From: Haliscomenobacter hydrossis DSM 1100
Lineage (GTDB): Bacteria > Bacteroidota > Bacteroidia > Chitinophagales > Saprospiraceae
Direction: 5' to 3'
Assembly: GCF_000212735.1 (NCBI RefSeq)
Contig: NC_015510.1
Coordinates: 2,046,001-2,110,000 of the forward strand
Length of the DNA: 64,000 bases
Below, one piece after another: positions 32,451 through 40,964 of the stretch. The first letter of the stretch is position 1, and the number at the start of each line of letters is the position of its first letter. Below the pieces are notes generated by a model, which did no database searches, had not been told where the DNA came from, and worked only from the letters and a program-made list of their open reading frames with translations. The translations under genes and the position numbers were made by a program.

Positions 32451-34214
32451 ATGAAGCGTTTTTTCCTAAACATCCTATTCAGTTTGCTTCCTCTATTTTG
32501 CTTTGCCATTGTAAAGTACGATGAGGGAAGATTACAAATCGATGGTATTCAATTACTTCAAGATAAAGACAACCCCAACGACTACTATTACATTCCCCAA
32601 TATCCACGGGTAGCCCAAAAAGAAGATGGTTCTTTGGAGATTTTATGCCTCAAATACGTGGGTACCGGAGGTGCTGCTACCAATGGAGGTGTTTTCCACG
32701 CGCTCATTGAGTTCACCCTACCCAACAAACTCATCGAAATTTTACAGGACAAATTAAAGACCGTGGCGGGCGGTGCAGCCAGAATTGCCGGAGCAGTACC
32801 CATTCAGCAGGCAGTCAAAGACGGAGAAGCGGGTTTGGCCAGTTTTCAGGTCGTATCCTCAATTTTGCGAGACAATACGTTCGCTAAAAGCATCATCACT
32901 TCGGGGTTTGCTCCTTTTTTACCGGGTTCAAAAGCAGCCATTTCGGCCCGCCTCAGCCAGGAGGGGGCCACGCTTCTATTTGAGACCCTCAAACGACCCA
33001 CTTCCGATGTGTCTATTGCCCTTTCTGGCTATTACGAGGCGGTAGTCAAAGCCTACAATGCCGAAGTGATCGCCGAAAGCAAAATGGTGTACACCCATTT
33101 TAGCCGCGTTTTTAACAAACAGGAAGGATATACCAAAGACGAAATCCGCAATGTTACTGATAAGTTGATCCGCGATCAGGTGATCAAAGTCCAGTCCTTT
33201 GACCGAGGGGCCTCCCTCAACGTCAGCACCAAAGACATGGACAACATCCTCAATATGGTGACCGACAAACTGATCGACGTCATGTTTGACCCCACCAAAG
33301 GTTGGGCCAAAGACCCCGAACGGGTGGCTTCAGTAGGTCAAAACCAGATCCCCATGCGGCAGGAGCGGGGCTTTTTCGGGCAGTTATTTGCCGGAACGGG
33401 CAACCAGGAATACGTCAGCGACAATCAATTTGTGGTCAAAGACATCAAGGACGAGCGCCTCAATCGCTTTTACCTCAACCTGAGCAAATCCACTACCATT
33501 AAAGTGCCCGTGTACACTTCCGGCAACATCGCTTTTTTAATGAACAACTTGGAAGGCAAGGAGCGGGACAAATATTTTGGCACCGTAAACCTGGATGACC
33601 CCGATTTTCAAATGCGCGACATCAATGTGCAGGTGGATGGGGCTTTTTCCGAGGCATTTGGTGAAATTTTCAATTTTGTCTCCCTCAATTTCCGCAAGGC
33701 ATATAACAACGGGCAAAGTGATGTAACCAAAGACGTAGTATTTGACCGCAAAGCTGTAGAAGCAGGCAATGTTTTACAACACGTCCTGTATCCACGTTTG
33801 GGCTTGCAAAAATTCGACTGGCTCAACTATGAATACCGCATTTCCTGGTCTTTAAAAGGCAAAAACAAATCCATCGATGGGCAATGGATGAAAGCCAATG
33901 GAAATGCCATTGCGCTGGTACCACCTTTCGTCAAAAAAACCATTGAGGTAGACGCAGATCGAGGGTTTTTTAAGGAAAAAAATGTGATGTCTGCCTCTGT
34001 CCGTTTTTTGGCCATTGTGCAAGGTGAAGCAGTCGTGCAAAAAACCCTCGTCCTGCGCGCAAGTGATACCGAAGTCACCTCCAAGGTTGCCCTGTTTTGT
34101 GACCCGGGAGAAACCCTGGGCTACCAGGTTACCTGGCACACCAAAGAAGGCGACAAAAAAGAGGACATCAAAGTGTTGGATCAGGACTACCTGATTTTGG
34201 TACCAAGAATATAG
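32451..34214 (+). CDS. cluster protein A: secreted YYYLP-family paralogue
   Basis: The start at 32451 opens signal peptide MKRFFLNILFSLLPLFCFA; 587 residues. First gene of the cluster. Family landmarks: N-P-N-D-Y-Y-Y-I-P (41-49), V-F-H-A-L-I-E-F (81-88), F-Q-V-V-S-S (132-137), P-G-S-K-A-A-I-S-A-R-L (158-168), a variable helical middle (210-340), V-N-L-D-D-P-D-F-Q-M-R-D-I-N-V (379-393), Y-E-Y-R-I-S-W-S (460-467) and end D-Y-L-I-L-V-P. No enzyme motif and no T9SS tail, so it is probably periplasmic or bound to the outer membrane. I do not recognise a named family. 45 bp separate it from gene B. Confidence 0.82.
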   Translation: MKRFFLNILFSLLPLFCFAIVKYDEGRLQIDGIQLLQDKDNPNDYYYIPQYPRVAQKEDGSLEILCLKYVGTGGAATNGGVFHALIEFTLPNKLIEILQDKLKTVAGGAARIAGAVPIQQAVKDGEAGLASFQVVSSILRDNTFAKSIITSGFAPFLPGSKAAISARLSQEGATLLFETLKRPTSDVSIALSGYYEAVVKAYNAEVIAESKMVYTHFSRVFNKQEGYTKDEIRNVTDKLIRDQVIKVQSFDRGASLNVSTKDMDNILNMVTDKLIDVMFDPTKGWAKDPERVASVGQNQIPMRQERGFFGQLFAGTGNQEYVSDNQFVVKDIKDERLNRFYLNLSKSTTIKVPVYTSGNIAFLMNNLEGKERDKYFGTVNLDDPDFQMRDINVQVDGAFSEAFGEIFNFVSLNFRKAYNNGQSDVTKDVVFDRKAVEAGNVLQHVLYPRLGLQKFDWLNYEYRISWSLKGKNKSIDGQWMKANGNAIALVPPFVKKTIEVDADRGFFKEKNVMSASVRFLAIVQGEAVVQKTLVLRASDTEVTSKVALFCDPGETLGYQVTWHTKEGDKKEDIKVLDQDYLILVPRI

Positions 34215-34259
34215 AAGTTCCATTAAGCAGTACACCTAATTTTTCTAAAACACCCATAC

Positions 34260-35999
34260 ATGAACCCGCTGATCACCTTCAAGCTGATTGTATTATGTCT
34301 ATTGGCAGCGCTGCGTTTGCAAGCACAAATGCCCATGATTGATCGAGGTGAGTACATCGAGGGTCTATGGTGTTTCCCCCTGCATACCGATTCCCTTACG
34401 TATGTTTATCTGCCCAATTCCGCCCGTTTTGCTTTTAATGAAGAAAAGGGACCCAGGTTCTCCTATTTGCGCTATTCCATCCTCAAACCCAAAGAAGGCA
34501 ATACCACCAATTCTATTTCCGAAGCCGATGGGGGCGGGATTTTGCACATGCTGGTCTTGTACGAAACCACCCCGGAAACCGTCCTGAAAGCTGAAGATGC
34601 CCTGCGCAAGAAAAACGGCAACAATCCCAAACTAAAGCTGCGCGGCCCCATGGCATTCGAAAAAGGAACCTATGCCCTGATCTCTTCCATCATCACCGAA
34701 GGCAGTCAAAAAAAAGAAACCAAACTCATCGCCACTGGCGAAGCTCCGGTTCTGGAAAACACCAGCCTGGCCCTTTCCTTTAGCCTCAATCCAGTCCAAT
34801 CAAAGCTGCTCCTGGAAAGTTTCAAAATGAAAACCCCGGACGTATCCATCGTTTTTGACCTTTCCTTTACTGGGCTCACCGAATCTTATGATGCCGAGTT
34901 GGACATTGATTGGAGTGAAGCCAAAAAAAGCCAGGCTTTTAATGCGGGCGTCTCGGTCTATTTTGTCAATGCCGATGTAGAGTTGGGCTTTGAAAAAATG
35001 CGCCGTGACAACGCCATCAAACTCAAAGTGAATGGTAGCGGCGGCATGCTCGAAGGTTTGCTCAATACGGTTTACGATAAATTACTCAACCTGATGTTTC
35101 GCCCGGTACACGCAGAAAAAGTAGATCAGCAAAATGGGATGAGTGCCATCGATGCCCTCTTGGGACCAAATGGGCCCCTGAGTAGCCGCAAAACCACGGG
35201 TTTTGGCCTCAATGTTGGGTATCAACTGAAAGAGATGCAAAGCGAGGGACACAGTCATCTATTTTTCAAAGGTCGCAGCACGGTACAACGCCACCACTAC
35301 GTCGTTTTTAACGTGAGCAGTTTGTACCAACGCTACGGCGGCAATCCCGACTACTTCAAGGATGTTCCGCTCTGGGATCCCACCTTCCAACAGCGGGAAA
35401 TATTCATTGGCGTGGATGGCGATTTGGAAAAAGAATTCCAAAAAATGCTCAACAACGTAACGGTCAACGTCCGCAAAAAACACCAGAGTGGGCAAACTAC
35501 CTTAGACAGCAAATTGATCAATAAAGATTTGTTTAAAGCGGGCTTTAAACCCCTTTCCATGCTCTACGGTTGGGATGCCGACTCCAACCGCACCCAGTGG
35601 ATGGAATACGAATACATGAACATTTGGCAATTTCAGGGCGGAGGCAGCTACCAGACTCCCTGGGAAAAATCTTCCGCAGCCATGGTCAACGTGTTCACCC
35701 CTTTTACCCGCAAAACCATCCTCTTCGATGGGGATTTAGCAGGTTTGCAAAGCAAGGGGGTACGCATGGTGTCCATCACCTTGAACTACCCGTTTTTTGG
35801 ACGCATCAACCGCCCCAGACTTACGCTCCGACCCGGCGACAACATCAGTGAAAAAACACTGGAAGTTACACTACCCAATGATGTAGAAGAAATCGACTAC
35901 GAAATTACCTGGCAAAAATCCGATGGCACGATACTTACCAAAAAAGGCAAAGACAAGTTTGGACTGATCTTTATCGACGAGTTACCCACGCAGAATTGA
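34260..35999 (+). CDS. cluster protein B: secreted YYYLP-family paralogue
   Basis: 579 residues, signal peptide ending A-L-R-L-Q-A-Q. The N-terminal motif is changed to T-Y-V-Y-L-P (47-52). G-G-G-I-L-H-M-L-V-L, G-T-Y-A-L-I-S-S, F-K-M-K-T-P-D-V-S-I-V-F and the E-K-M-R-x-D-N-A-I-K-L-K module follow; the last is shared with F and G. Further on are L-W-D-P-T-F-Q-Q-R-E-I-F-I-G-V-D-G (about 378-394), Y-G-W-D-A-D-S-N-R-T-Q-W-M-E-Y-E-Y and the end L-I-F-I-D-E-L-P. B is thus closer to F/G than to D/E. Exported, unknown function. Confidence 0.8.
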   Translation: MNPLITFKLIVLCLLAALRLQAQMPMIDRGEYIEGLWCFPLHTDSLTYVYLPNSARFAFNEEKGPRFSYLRYSILKPKEGNTTNSISEADGGGILHMLVLYETTPETVLKAEDALRKKNGNNPKLKLRGPMAFEKGTYALISSIITEGSQKKETKLIATGEAPVLENTSLALSFSLNPVQSKLLLESFKMKTPDVSIVFDLSFTGLTESYDAELDIDWSEAKKSQAFNAGVSVYFVNADVELGFEKMRRDNAIKLKVNGSGGMLEGLLNTVYDKLLNLMFRPVHAEKVDQQNGMSAIDALLGPNGPLSSRKTTGFGLNVGYQLKEMQSEGHSHLFFKGRSTVQRHHYVVFNVSSLYQRYGGNPDYFKDVPLWDPTFQQREIFIGVDGDLEKEFQKMLNNVTVNVRKKHQSGQTTLDSKLINKDLFKAGFKPLSMLYGWDADSNRTQWMEYEYMNIWQFQGGGSYQTPWEKSSAAMVNVFTPFTRKTILFDGDLAGLQSKGVRMVSITLNYPFFGRINRPRLTLRPGDNISEKTLEVTLPNDVEEIDYEITWQKSDGTILTKKGKDKFGLIFIDELPTQN

Positions 36000-36020
36000 A
36001 CCGGCATAAAATATAAGATC

Positions 36021-36719
36021 ATGATTTACAGGGTTCTTTTAAGTGGAATGGCCATACTAAATCTGGTATTTGGCTTGACTGTACCTGCATTCGCCCAAGC
36101 AGTGAGCTTGAGTGGAAAGCTGACTTGTGTGTTGATCAATAAAGAGGAAATCCAGTTGTTTCCCGCCCAAGACAACCCCATGGGCTTTTATTATCTGCCC
36201 AATAATTTGCGCCTTTCTACCACGGAAACGCTACAGCCCGAATTTCTATTTATGTCCTGGAAATCCGAAGCTTCCACCGAAACCGACAACGGAGTCATGC
36301 ATTGGCTACTGACCTGGGGTTTGTCCAAAGAACAGGAAAAAGAAGTACAAAACTGCTTGATTGCCAAGGTTGACAGCAATGCCATCGTCATGGGTGCCCT
36401 GACTGTGGAAGCCCCCGAAAAATTTCTGTTGTCCGGAAAAAACAAAGACTTCATTGCTTTGCTGCAAGGCTCTTTATCCTCAGGAGCGGGGATACCCACT
36501 CAACCTGGGGGTAAATCGGCCAGTTCTTTTCGCTTTTTGGGAAAAGATGCCCGACAGGTGGAGCAATCCTTAAGCGATCTGGACAAATGGGACAGCATTT
36601 TTATCGAAATGCCCTTTTATTGGACGGATGGCCATCCTGCGCATACCCTGCGTTTGGCGGCCAAAACCATCATGCAGAACGGAACCAAATGCAGCGAATG
36701 CGTAATCATACCTAAATAA
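36021..36719 (+). CDS. cluster protein C: short paralogue, N-terminal domain only
   Basis: 232 residues with a signal peptide ending P-A-F-A-Q-A. It keeps the first family domain: Q-D-N-P-M-G-F-Y-Y-L-P-N-N-L-R-L, then P-E-F-L-F-M-S-W, N-G-V-M-H-W-L-L-T-W-G-L-S-K-E-Q and a G-x-L-T-V-E segment. The central DDP-F-RDI region and the C-terminal domain are missing; the last 60 residues (F-I-E-M-P-F-Y-W-T-D-G-H-P-A-H) are unique and include a C-x-x-C (K-C-S-E-C). The wording around W-G-L-S-K-E-Q is nearest to gene D, so C may be a partial copy of a D-like gene that gained its own end. Confidence 0.78.
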   Translation: MIYRVLLSGMAILNLVFGLTVPAFAQAVSLSGKLTCVLINKEEIQLFPAQDNPMGFYYLPNNLRLSTTETLQPEFLFMSWKSEASTETDNGVMHWLLTWGLSKEQEKEVQNCLIAKVDSNAIVMGALTVEAPEKFLLSGKNKDFIALLQGSLSSGAGIPTQPGGKSASSFRFLGKDARQVEQSLSDLDKWDSIFIEMPFYWTDGHPAHTLRLAAKTIMQNGTKCSECVIIPK

Positions 36720-36750
36720 CCCTATTCTTTCCATTTTCAAATTCTCAGCG

Positions 36751-38742
36751 ATGATGCGAATACTCTTTCCATTTTGCCTTTTTCTTTTCTCTTTGCATAC
36801 CTTCACGATCCATGCGCAAATATTGGACAGTGAAAACAAATTGACCATCACCCTCAAAGACCAAACCAAGGTAACTTTGTACGGTCAAGCTTCAACCCTG
36901 TCTGACGAAAAAAGCAAAAACTACTACTACCTGCCTTGCGGCCTGCGCCTGTCCAAAAAAAGGGACGGCACCCCGGAGTTTTTGTTCATGAAATTCACCT
37001 CTGATGAAAAATCTGCCACAGGAGTTACCCAGGGAGCCTTGCTACACCTGCTCATGGAATATGGCCTCAGCAAAGAACAAGAAGTGGAATTAGCAGGCGT
37101 GTTAAAAACCCGCTACAATGGTGCCATGCTCAAAGGAGCCGCCGATGTAGAACCCGACGGGGACAACTCGGTGCGGATCATTTCTGCCACCCTGGGCTCC
37201 AAAGACCTCACCCGTTCTCTCGTTTTTAATGGCAAAGCCCCTACCCTGCCCGGTAGCAAAATTGCCATCGCAGCCATGCTGGACAAACAAGGGGCACAGA
37301 TTTTTGCCAGCACCCTGGAAAAAACCCGTTCCATTGCCGATCTGAGTTTGAACCTTTCCTTCAACTACACCGTGCGGGTACCCGCGGCCCGAGGCTACAT
37401 CAAACAAGACTGGAGTAAAGTGGACAGTTTGGTGCAAAAGGACTCCGCCGTTTTTAAAGAAACCGACGATAAAAATTATGGCGAAAAAGTGGCCAATACC
37501 GTAGCGGGGGTCCTTTTTGGTGGTGCAATTGGTGGTGCACTTGGCTGGTTTGGCTCAGGTGATGAAGACCATTATTCCTATGACGAGTTGCGCCAGTTTT
37601 ACCGCAAACTGGAGGAACAAAAAGTCATCACCCTGCGCTTTGAAGAAAACGTAGCCAGTGAAAAAGTGGACAAAATCCGGGAAGCGTTTTTTGATCACTT
37701 TCTCAACAGTTTTACCGATAAAGATGGCAAAAGCGCCCGAGAACCCAGCACCAATGAAAAAGAGGCCATGCCCGACATCAAACACGGGGACTCCTATACC
37801 TTCAAACGAGAGATCCGGGAAATTGTCAAGCAGAAAAAAATCCAGATTTTTGACTTGAGTTACGCCATGGCCGTCAAACGCAGCCACCAGGTTACCGAAA
37901 ACCTGGCTTCCTGGTACAATCAAACCAAAGACAACCCCAAATGTGTGGGCATTGTCAATTTGAGTGATCCCTTCTTTTTGTACCGCGACATCAACGTCAT
38001 CCTCGACATCGAAGCCGAAGAAATGATGGGCAAAGAGGTCAACTACGTCACCGTCAACATCCGTAAAAAGCGCAGTGGTGAGGGTAGTTTTGATTTTCAG
38101 CAAGACGTCACTTTTGACCGCAAAACCCTTGAAAAAGAAGGAAACCGCGTCACCGTCACCTACTCCAAAGCCCAGGATGCGTCACCCGAACTGTACGAAT
38201 ACAAAGTCCAATGGAGTTTGCGGGGTGGTTTGGTGTTCCCCCCTAACGATACCACCTGGAAAAGTGGTTCCTGGCAAGGTTTAAGCCTGGCCCCGCCCAT
38301 CATGCCACGTACCATTCGTTTCGAAGCCGATTTGGCCGACATGAAAGAAAATGGCATCCGCAACGTGACACTACAACTGCGCTACAAAAAATTCGGCAAT
38401 GAAGTAGAAACCAACATCGGTGTCAACGCCAGTGGTACCGATGCTTTTGCCGAAAAAATGATCTTTATGGACCGCAACACCCAGGGCTATGCCTATCGAC
38501 TGGTCTTTCACGACAAAGACCTGGGCCCCATTGCGACCCAATGGGATGCCAAAATCAATACCGATTACATGTACGCCACCATCCCGAAAGAGATCCGCAA
38601 CAAGGACCAAAACTGGATCAAAATGGGCCTGGATGCTGCCAAAGTATTGGTCGCGGTTGATGAAAATGGCAATGTGTCCAAAGAACAAAAGGTCTTGGAC
38701 AAATTCCGGAAGATCATTGACGTCGTCGACAAAAAAAATTAA
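36751..38742 (+). CDS. cluster protein D: paralogue with internal glycine-zipper helix
   Basis: 663 residues, signal peptide M-M-R-I-L-F...T-I-H-A-Q. Landmarks: N-Y-Y-Y-L-P (57-62), P-E-F-L-F-M-K-F, G-A-L-L-H-L-L-M-E-Y-G-L, G-K-A-P-T-L-P-G-S-K, L-S-F-N-Y-T-V, then a hydrophobic VAGVLFGGAIGGALGWFG (251-268) with G-x-x-x-G spacing. After a charged helical stretch come L-A-S-W-Y-N, N-L-S-D-P-F-F-L-Y-R-D-I-N-V, E-V-N-Y-V-T-V-N-I-R-K-K, Y-E-Y-K-V-Q-W-S-L-R-G-G and a C-terminal extension D-Y-M-Y-A-T-I-P-K-E-I...L-D-K-F shared only with E. The glycine-zipper segment suggests membrane contact. Close sister of E. Confidence 0.82.
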   Translation: MMRILFPFCLFLFSLHTFTIHAQILDSENKLTITLKDQTKVTLYGQASTLSDEKSKNYYYLPCGLRLSKKRDGTPEFLFMKFTSDEKSATGVTQGALLHLLMEYGLSKEQEVELAGVLKTRYNGAMLKGAADVEPDGDNSVRIISATLGSKDLTRSLVFNGKAPTLPGSKIAIAAMLDKQGAQIFASTLEKTRSIADLSLNLSFNYTVRVPAARGYIKQDWSKVDSLVQKDSAVFKETDDKNYGEKVANTVAGVLFGGAIGGALGWFGSGDEDHYSYDELRQFYRKLEEQKVITLRFEENVASEKVDKIREAFFDHFLNSFTDKDGKSAREPSTNEKEAMPDIKHGDSYTFKREIREIVKQKKIQIFDLSYAMAVKRSHQVTENLASWYNQTKDNPKCVGIVNLSDPFFLYRDINVILDIEAEEMMGKEVNYVTVNIRKKRSGEGSFDFQQDVTFDRKTLEKEGNRVTVTYSKAQDASPELYEYKVQWSLRGGLVFPPNDTTWKSGSWQGLSLAPPIMPRTIRFEADLADMKENGIRNVTLQLRYKKFGNEVETNIGVNASGTDAFAEKMIFMDRNTQGYAYRLVFHDKDLGPIATQWDAKINTDYMYATIPKEIRNKDQNWIKMGLDAAKVLVAVDENGNVSKEQKVLDKFRKIIDVVDKKN

Positions 38743-38748
38743 GCCTGC

Positions 38749-38826
38749 TGAGGAGGTCGAGGCTACCCTAACCCGGTCACCGAGCGAAGCCGAGGTGCAA
38801 GGGTTACGGTAGTCTCAACCTCCTCA
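38749..38826. repeat. imperfect inverted repeat in the D-E gap
   Basis: The left arm starts TGAGGAGGTCGAGGCTACCC, the right arm ends GGTAGTCTCAACCTCCTCA; the loop holds GGTCACCGAGCGAAGCCGAG. The arm sequence recurs in the sdhA-sdhB gap element, the loop sequence in the E-F gap element. Confidence 0.85.
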
Positions 38827-38866
38827 ACCATTAAAAGTTTTTTCAAAAACAATCCAACGCAGTACC

Positions 38867-40873
38867 ATGAAAAATTTGGTTTTCACATCGATTGTCTTCG
38901 TCTTGCTCTGCTGCAACCTCAGTTACGCCCAATTGCTCAACTACGACAATAAGGTTGATCTGGTGTTGAGTGATGGTACCAACCTGGTACTGTATGGTGC
39001 CGACGCCAAACCCAATGAATATTATTACCTTCCAGTCAACCTGCGCCTAGCCCAAAGGCCCGATGGTGTTCCCGAATTCCTGTTTATGAAATACACCACC
39101 GAGCAGCGTGCTGATGCCGGAGGCGTACAGGGTGCCATCATGCACTTTTTGATGGAATGGGGCTTAACGGCTCCCCAATTGGCTGACGCCCAAAGCAAAC
39201 TGGATGCCTTATTTGGCAAAAGTACCCGCCGGGTGTATTATGGAAAAAATGCCAAAGGGATTGCGGTATACAAAGACCTCGCCAATGCCAAAGACCGTCC
39301 CATCATCAAAGGTGCGGTGGAACTACAAATTGAAAAAGACAATTCTTTTAAAATTGTGTCGGCAGTCATGGAAGACAAGACCTTGACCAAAAGTATTGTC
39401 AGTAGTGGAAAAGCGCCACTCATTCCCGGTGGGAAAGTAGCTGCCGCCGCCAGTTTTGACAAAAACGGTGCGCAGTTGATGGCCGCAACCTTTGAAAAAT
39501 CGCGCTCCATCGCCGATTTGTCCATTGCCCTCAATTACAAATACAAATTAATGGCACCCGCCATTGATGGCAGCATCACGATTGATTGGAGTAAATTTTA
39601 TAAATTTTTGGAAAAAAAAGGCCACGATTACAGCTACTACTACTACCACTGTGGCGATTGCGAAGTTGATGGCACCGAATACGATTCCTACACCTCTGAA
39701 TCTGAAAAATACGTGGGCTGGGACGAAATTACTGAAGAGTTAAAGAAGGAAAAAATTGTACAGGTTGTAATCAACCAGCAGGACATCGACAACCCCATTG
39801 CCAAAGACGTAGTCGATTATTTCATGCAAAGCTTCATGGAATCCATCAGCGATGACAAAGAGGAAAGAGCAGTAAATGAAGATGCGGGCAAAGCAGGCGA
39901 TTCAACCCCCACCAAGTTTGCCAGCGCGCATAGTTTCAACATGACCAAACTCAAGCAGAGAACAGAGTCAGGCCATACCTCCATTAGTTTGAAATTCCGG
40001 GCCGCCGTCATGCGCGAAGTACAACTGGTAGGCAATATGGCATCCTGGTACAATGCGGTAAAAAACAATCCCCAATGCGTGGCTTCCATCAACCTCAACG
40101 ACCCCTTTTTCCAACACCGCGACATCAACATGATTGTGGATCTCGACAGTGAGGACATTTTCAGCAAAGAAGTCAACTACGCCACAGTCAACATCCAGAA
40201 AAAACGCAGCAGTGGCAATCCATTTGTAGAGCAGGTCACCATCGACCGCGATTACCTCAAGCAAAAAGGCGTCAAAGCCACCGTCACCTATGCCCGCGGA
40301 GAAGACCGCAATTCGGATGTGTACGAATACAAAGTGCAATGGAGTACCCGGGGGGGCAATGTTTTCCCTGCCAATCCTACCTGGCAAAAGGGCGACTGGC
40401 AAGGCATCACTTTAGCCGCGCCCATTACCCAGCGCAACATCCAGTTTGAAGGCAATCTGGATGAACTCAAAGCCGCCGGTTTTACCCGGGCTACCTTACA
40501 GGTGCGCTATTACAAATTTGGCCGGGAGGTTGAAACCAATATTCCACTCACCGTTTCCAAAAATGAATCACTGGTGGAACAGGCCATTTTTACGGACAAG
40601 GACACCCGTGGATATGCCTATCGCATCATCCTGAACCACAAGGAAAAAGGCAAAATTGCTTTTGATTTTGACCCCAAAATCAACGATGATTACGTGTACA
40701 TCACCATCCCCAAAGAGATCAAAGATGGGAATCTGGATTTTTGGGACAAAGTGCGTAAAGCCGCCGATGCCATCATTCCACCCAATACGGATGGATCGAT
40801 TCGGCCCGAGCATCAAATTTTGGACAAGTTTCTCGATGTGATCAAAATTTTCACCCCTGAAAAGCGGGGTTAA
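38867..40873 (+). CDS. cluster protein E: paralogue with Tyr-rich CxxC insert
   Basis: 668 residues, signal peptide ending L-S-Y-A-Q. Landmarks: E-Y-Y-Y-L-P (51-56), P-E-F-L-F-M-K-Y, I-M-H-F-L-M-E-W-G-L, F-K-I-V-S-A-V, G-K-A-P-L-I-P-G-G-K, L-N-Y-K-Y-K-L. An insertion at about 250-285 reads H-D-Y-S-Y-Y-Y-Y-H-C-G-D-C-E-V-D-G, a Tyr run followed by H-C-x-x-C. Then M-A-S-W-Y-N, I-N-L-N-D-P-F-F-Q-H-R-D-I-N-M, E-V-N-Y-A-T-V-N-I-Q-K-K, Y-E-Y-K-V-Q-W-S-T-R-G-G and the D-Y-V-Y-I-T-I-P-K-E-I extension. It is the tandem sister of D; the insert replaces D's glycine-zipper at the same place. Confidence 0.82.
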   Translation: MKNLVFTSIVFVLLCCNLSYAQLLNYDNKVDLVLSDGTNLVLYGADAKPNEYYYLPVNLRLAQRPDGVPEFLFMKYTTEQRADAGGVQGAIMHFLMEWGLTAPQLADAQSKLDALFGKSTRRVYYGKNAKGIAVYKDLANAKDRPIIKGAVELQIEKDNSFKIVSAVMEDKTLTKSIVSSGKAPLIPGGKVAAAASFDKNGAQLMAATFEKSRSIADLSIALNYKYKLMAPAIDGSITIDWSKFYKFLEKKGHDYSYYYYHCGDCEVDGTEYDSYTSESEKYVGWDEITEELKKEKIVQVVINQQDIDNPIAKDVVDYFMQSFMESISDDKEERAVNEDAGKAGDSTPTKFASAHSFNMTKLKQRTESGHTSISLKFRAAVMREVQLVGNMASWYNAVKNNPQCVASINLNDPFFQHRDINMIVDLDSEDIFSKEVNYATVNIQKKRSSGNPFVEQVTIDRDYLKQKGVKATVTYARGEDRNSDVYEYKVQWSTRGGNVFPANPTWQKGDWQGITLAAPITQRNIQFEGNLDELKAAGFTRATLQVRYYKFGREVETNIPLTVSKNESLVEQAIFTDKDTRGYAYRIILNHKEKGKIAFDFDPKINDDYVYITIPKEIKDGNLDFWDKVRKAADAIIPPNTDGSIRPEHQILDKFLDVIKIFTPEKRG

Positions 40874-40950
40874 GAGTTTGTTTGAATTTTGCTTACTCCG
40901 GTCGCTGAGCGGAGCCGAAGCGCCGGAGCAAGCAAAATTCAAACAAACTC
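40874..40950. repeat. near-perfect 28-bp inverted repeat in the E-F gap
   Basis: Arms 40874-40901 and 40923-40950 (GAGTTTGTTTGAATTTTGCT...) differ at one position. The 21-base loop TCGCTGAGCGGAGCCGAAGC plus G is itself partly palindromic and matches the loop of the D-E gap element. It begins at the base after the E stop codon. Confidence 0.88.
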
Positions 40951-40964
40951 CAAAACCAATATCC

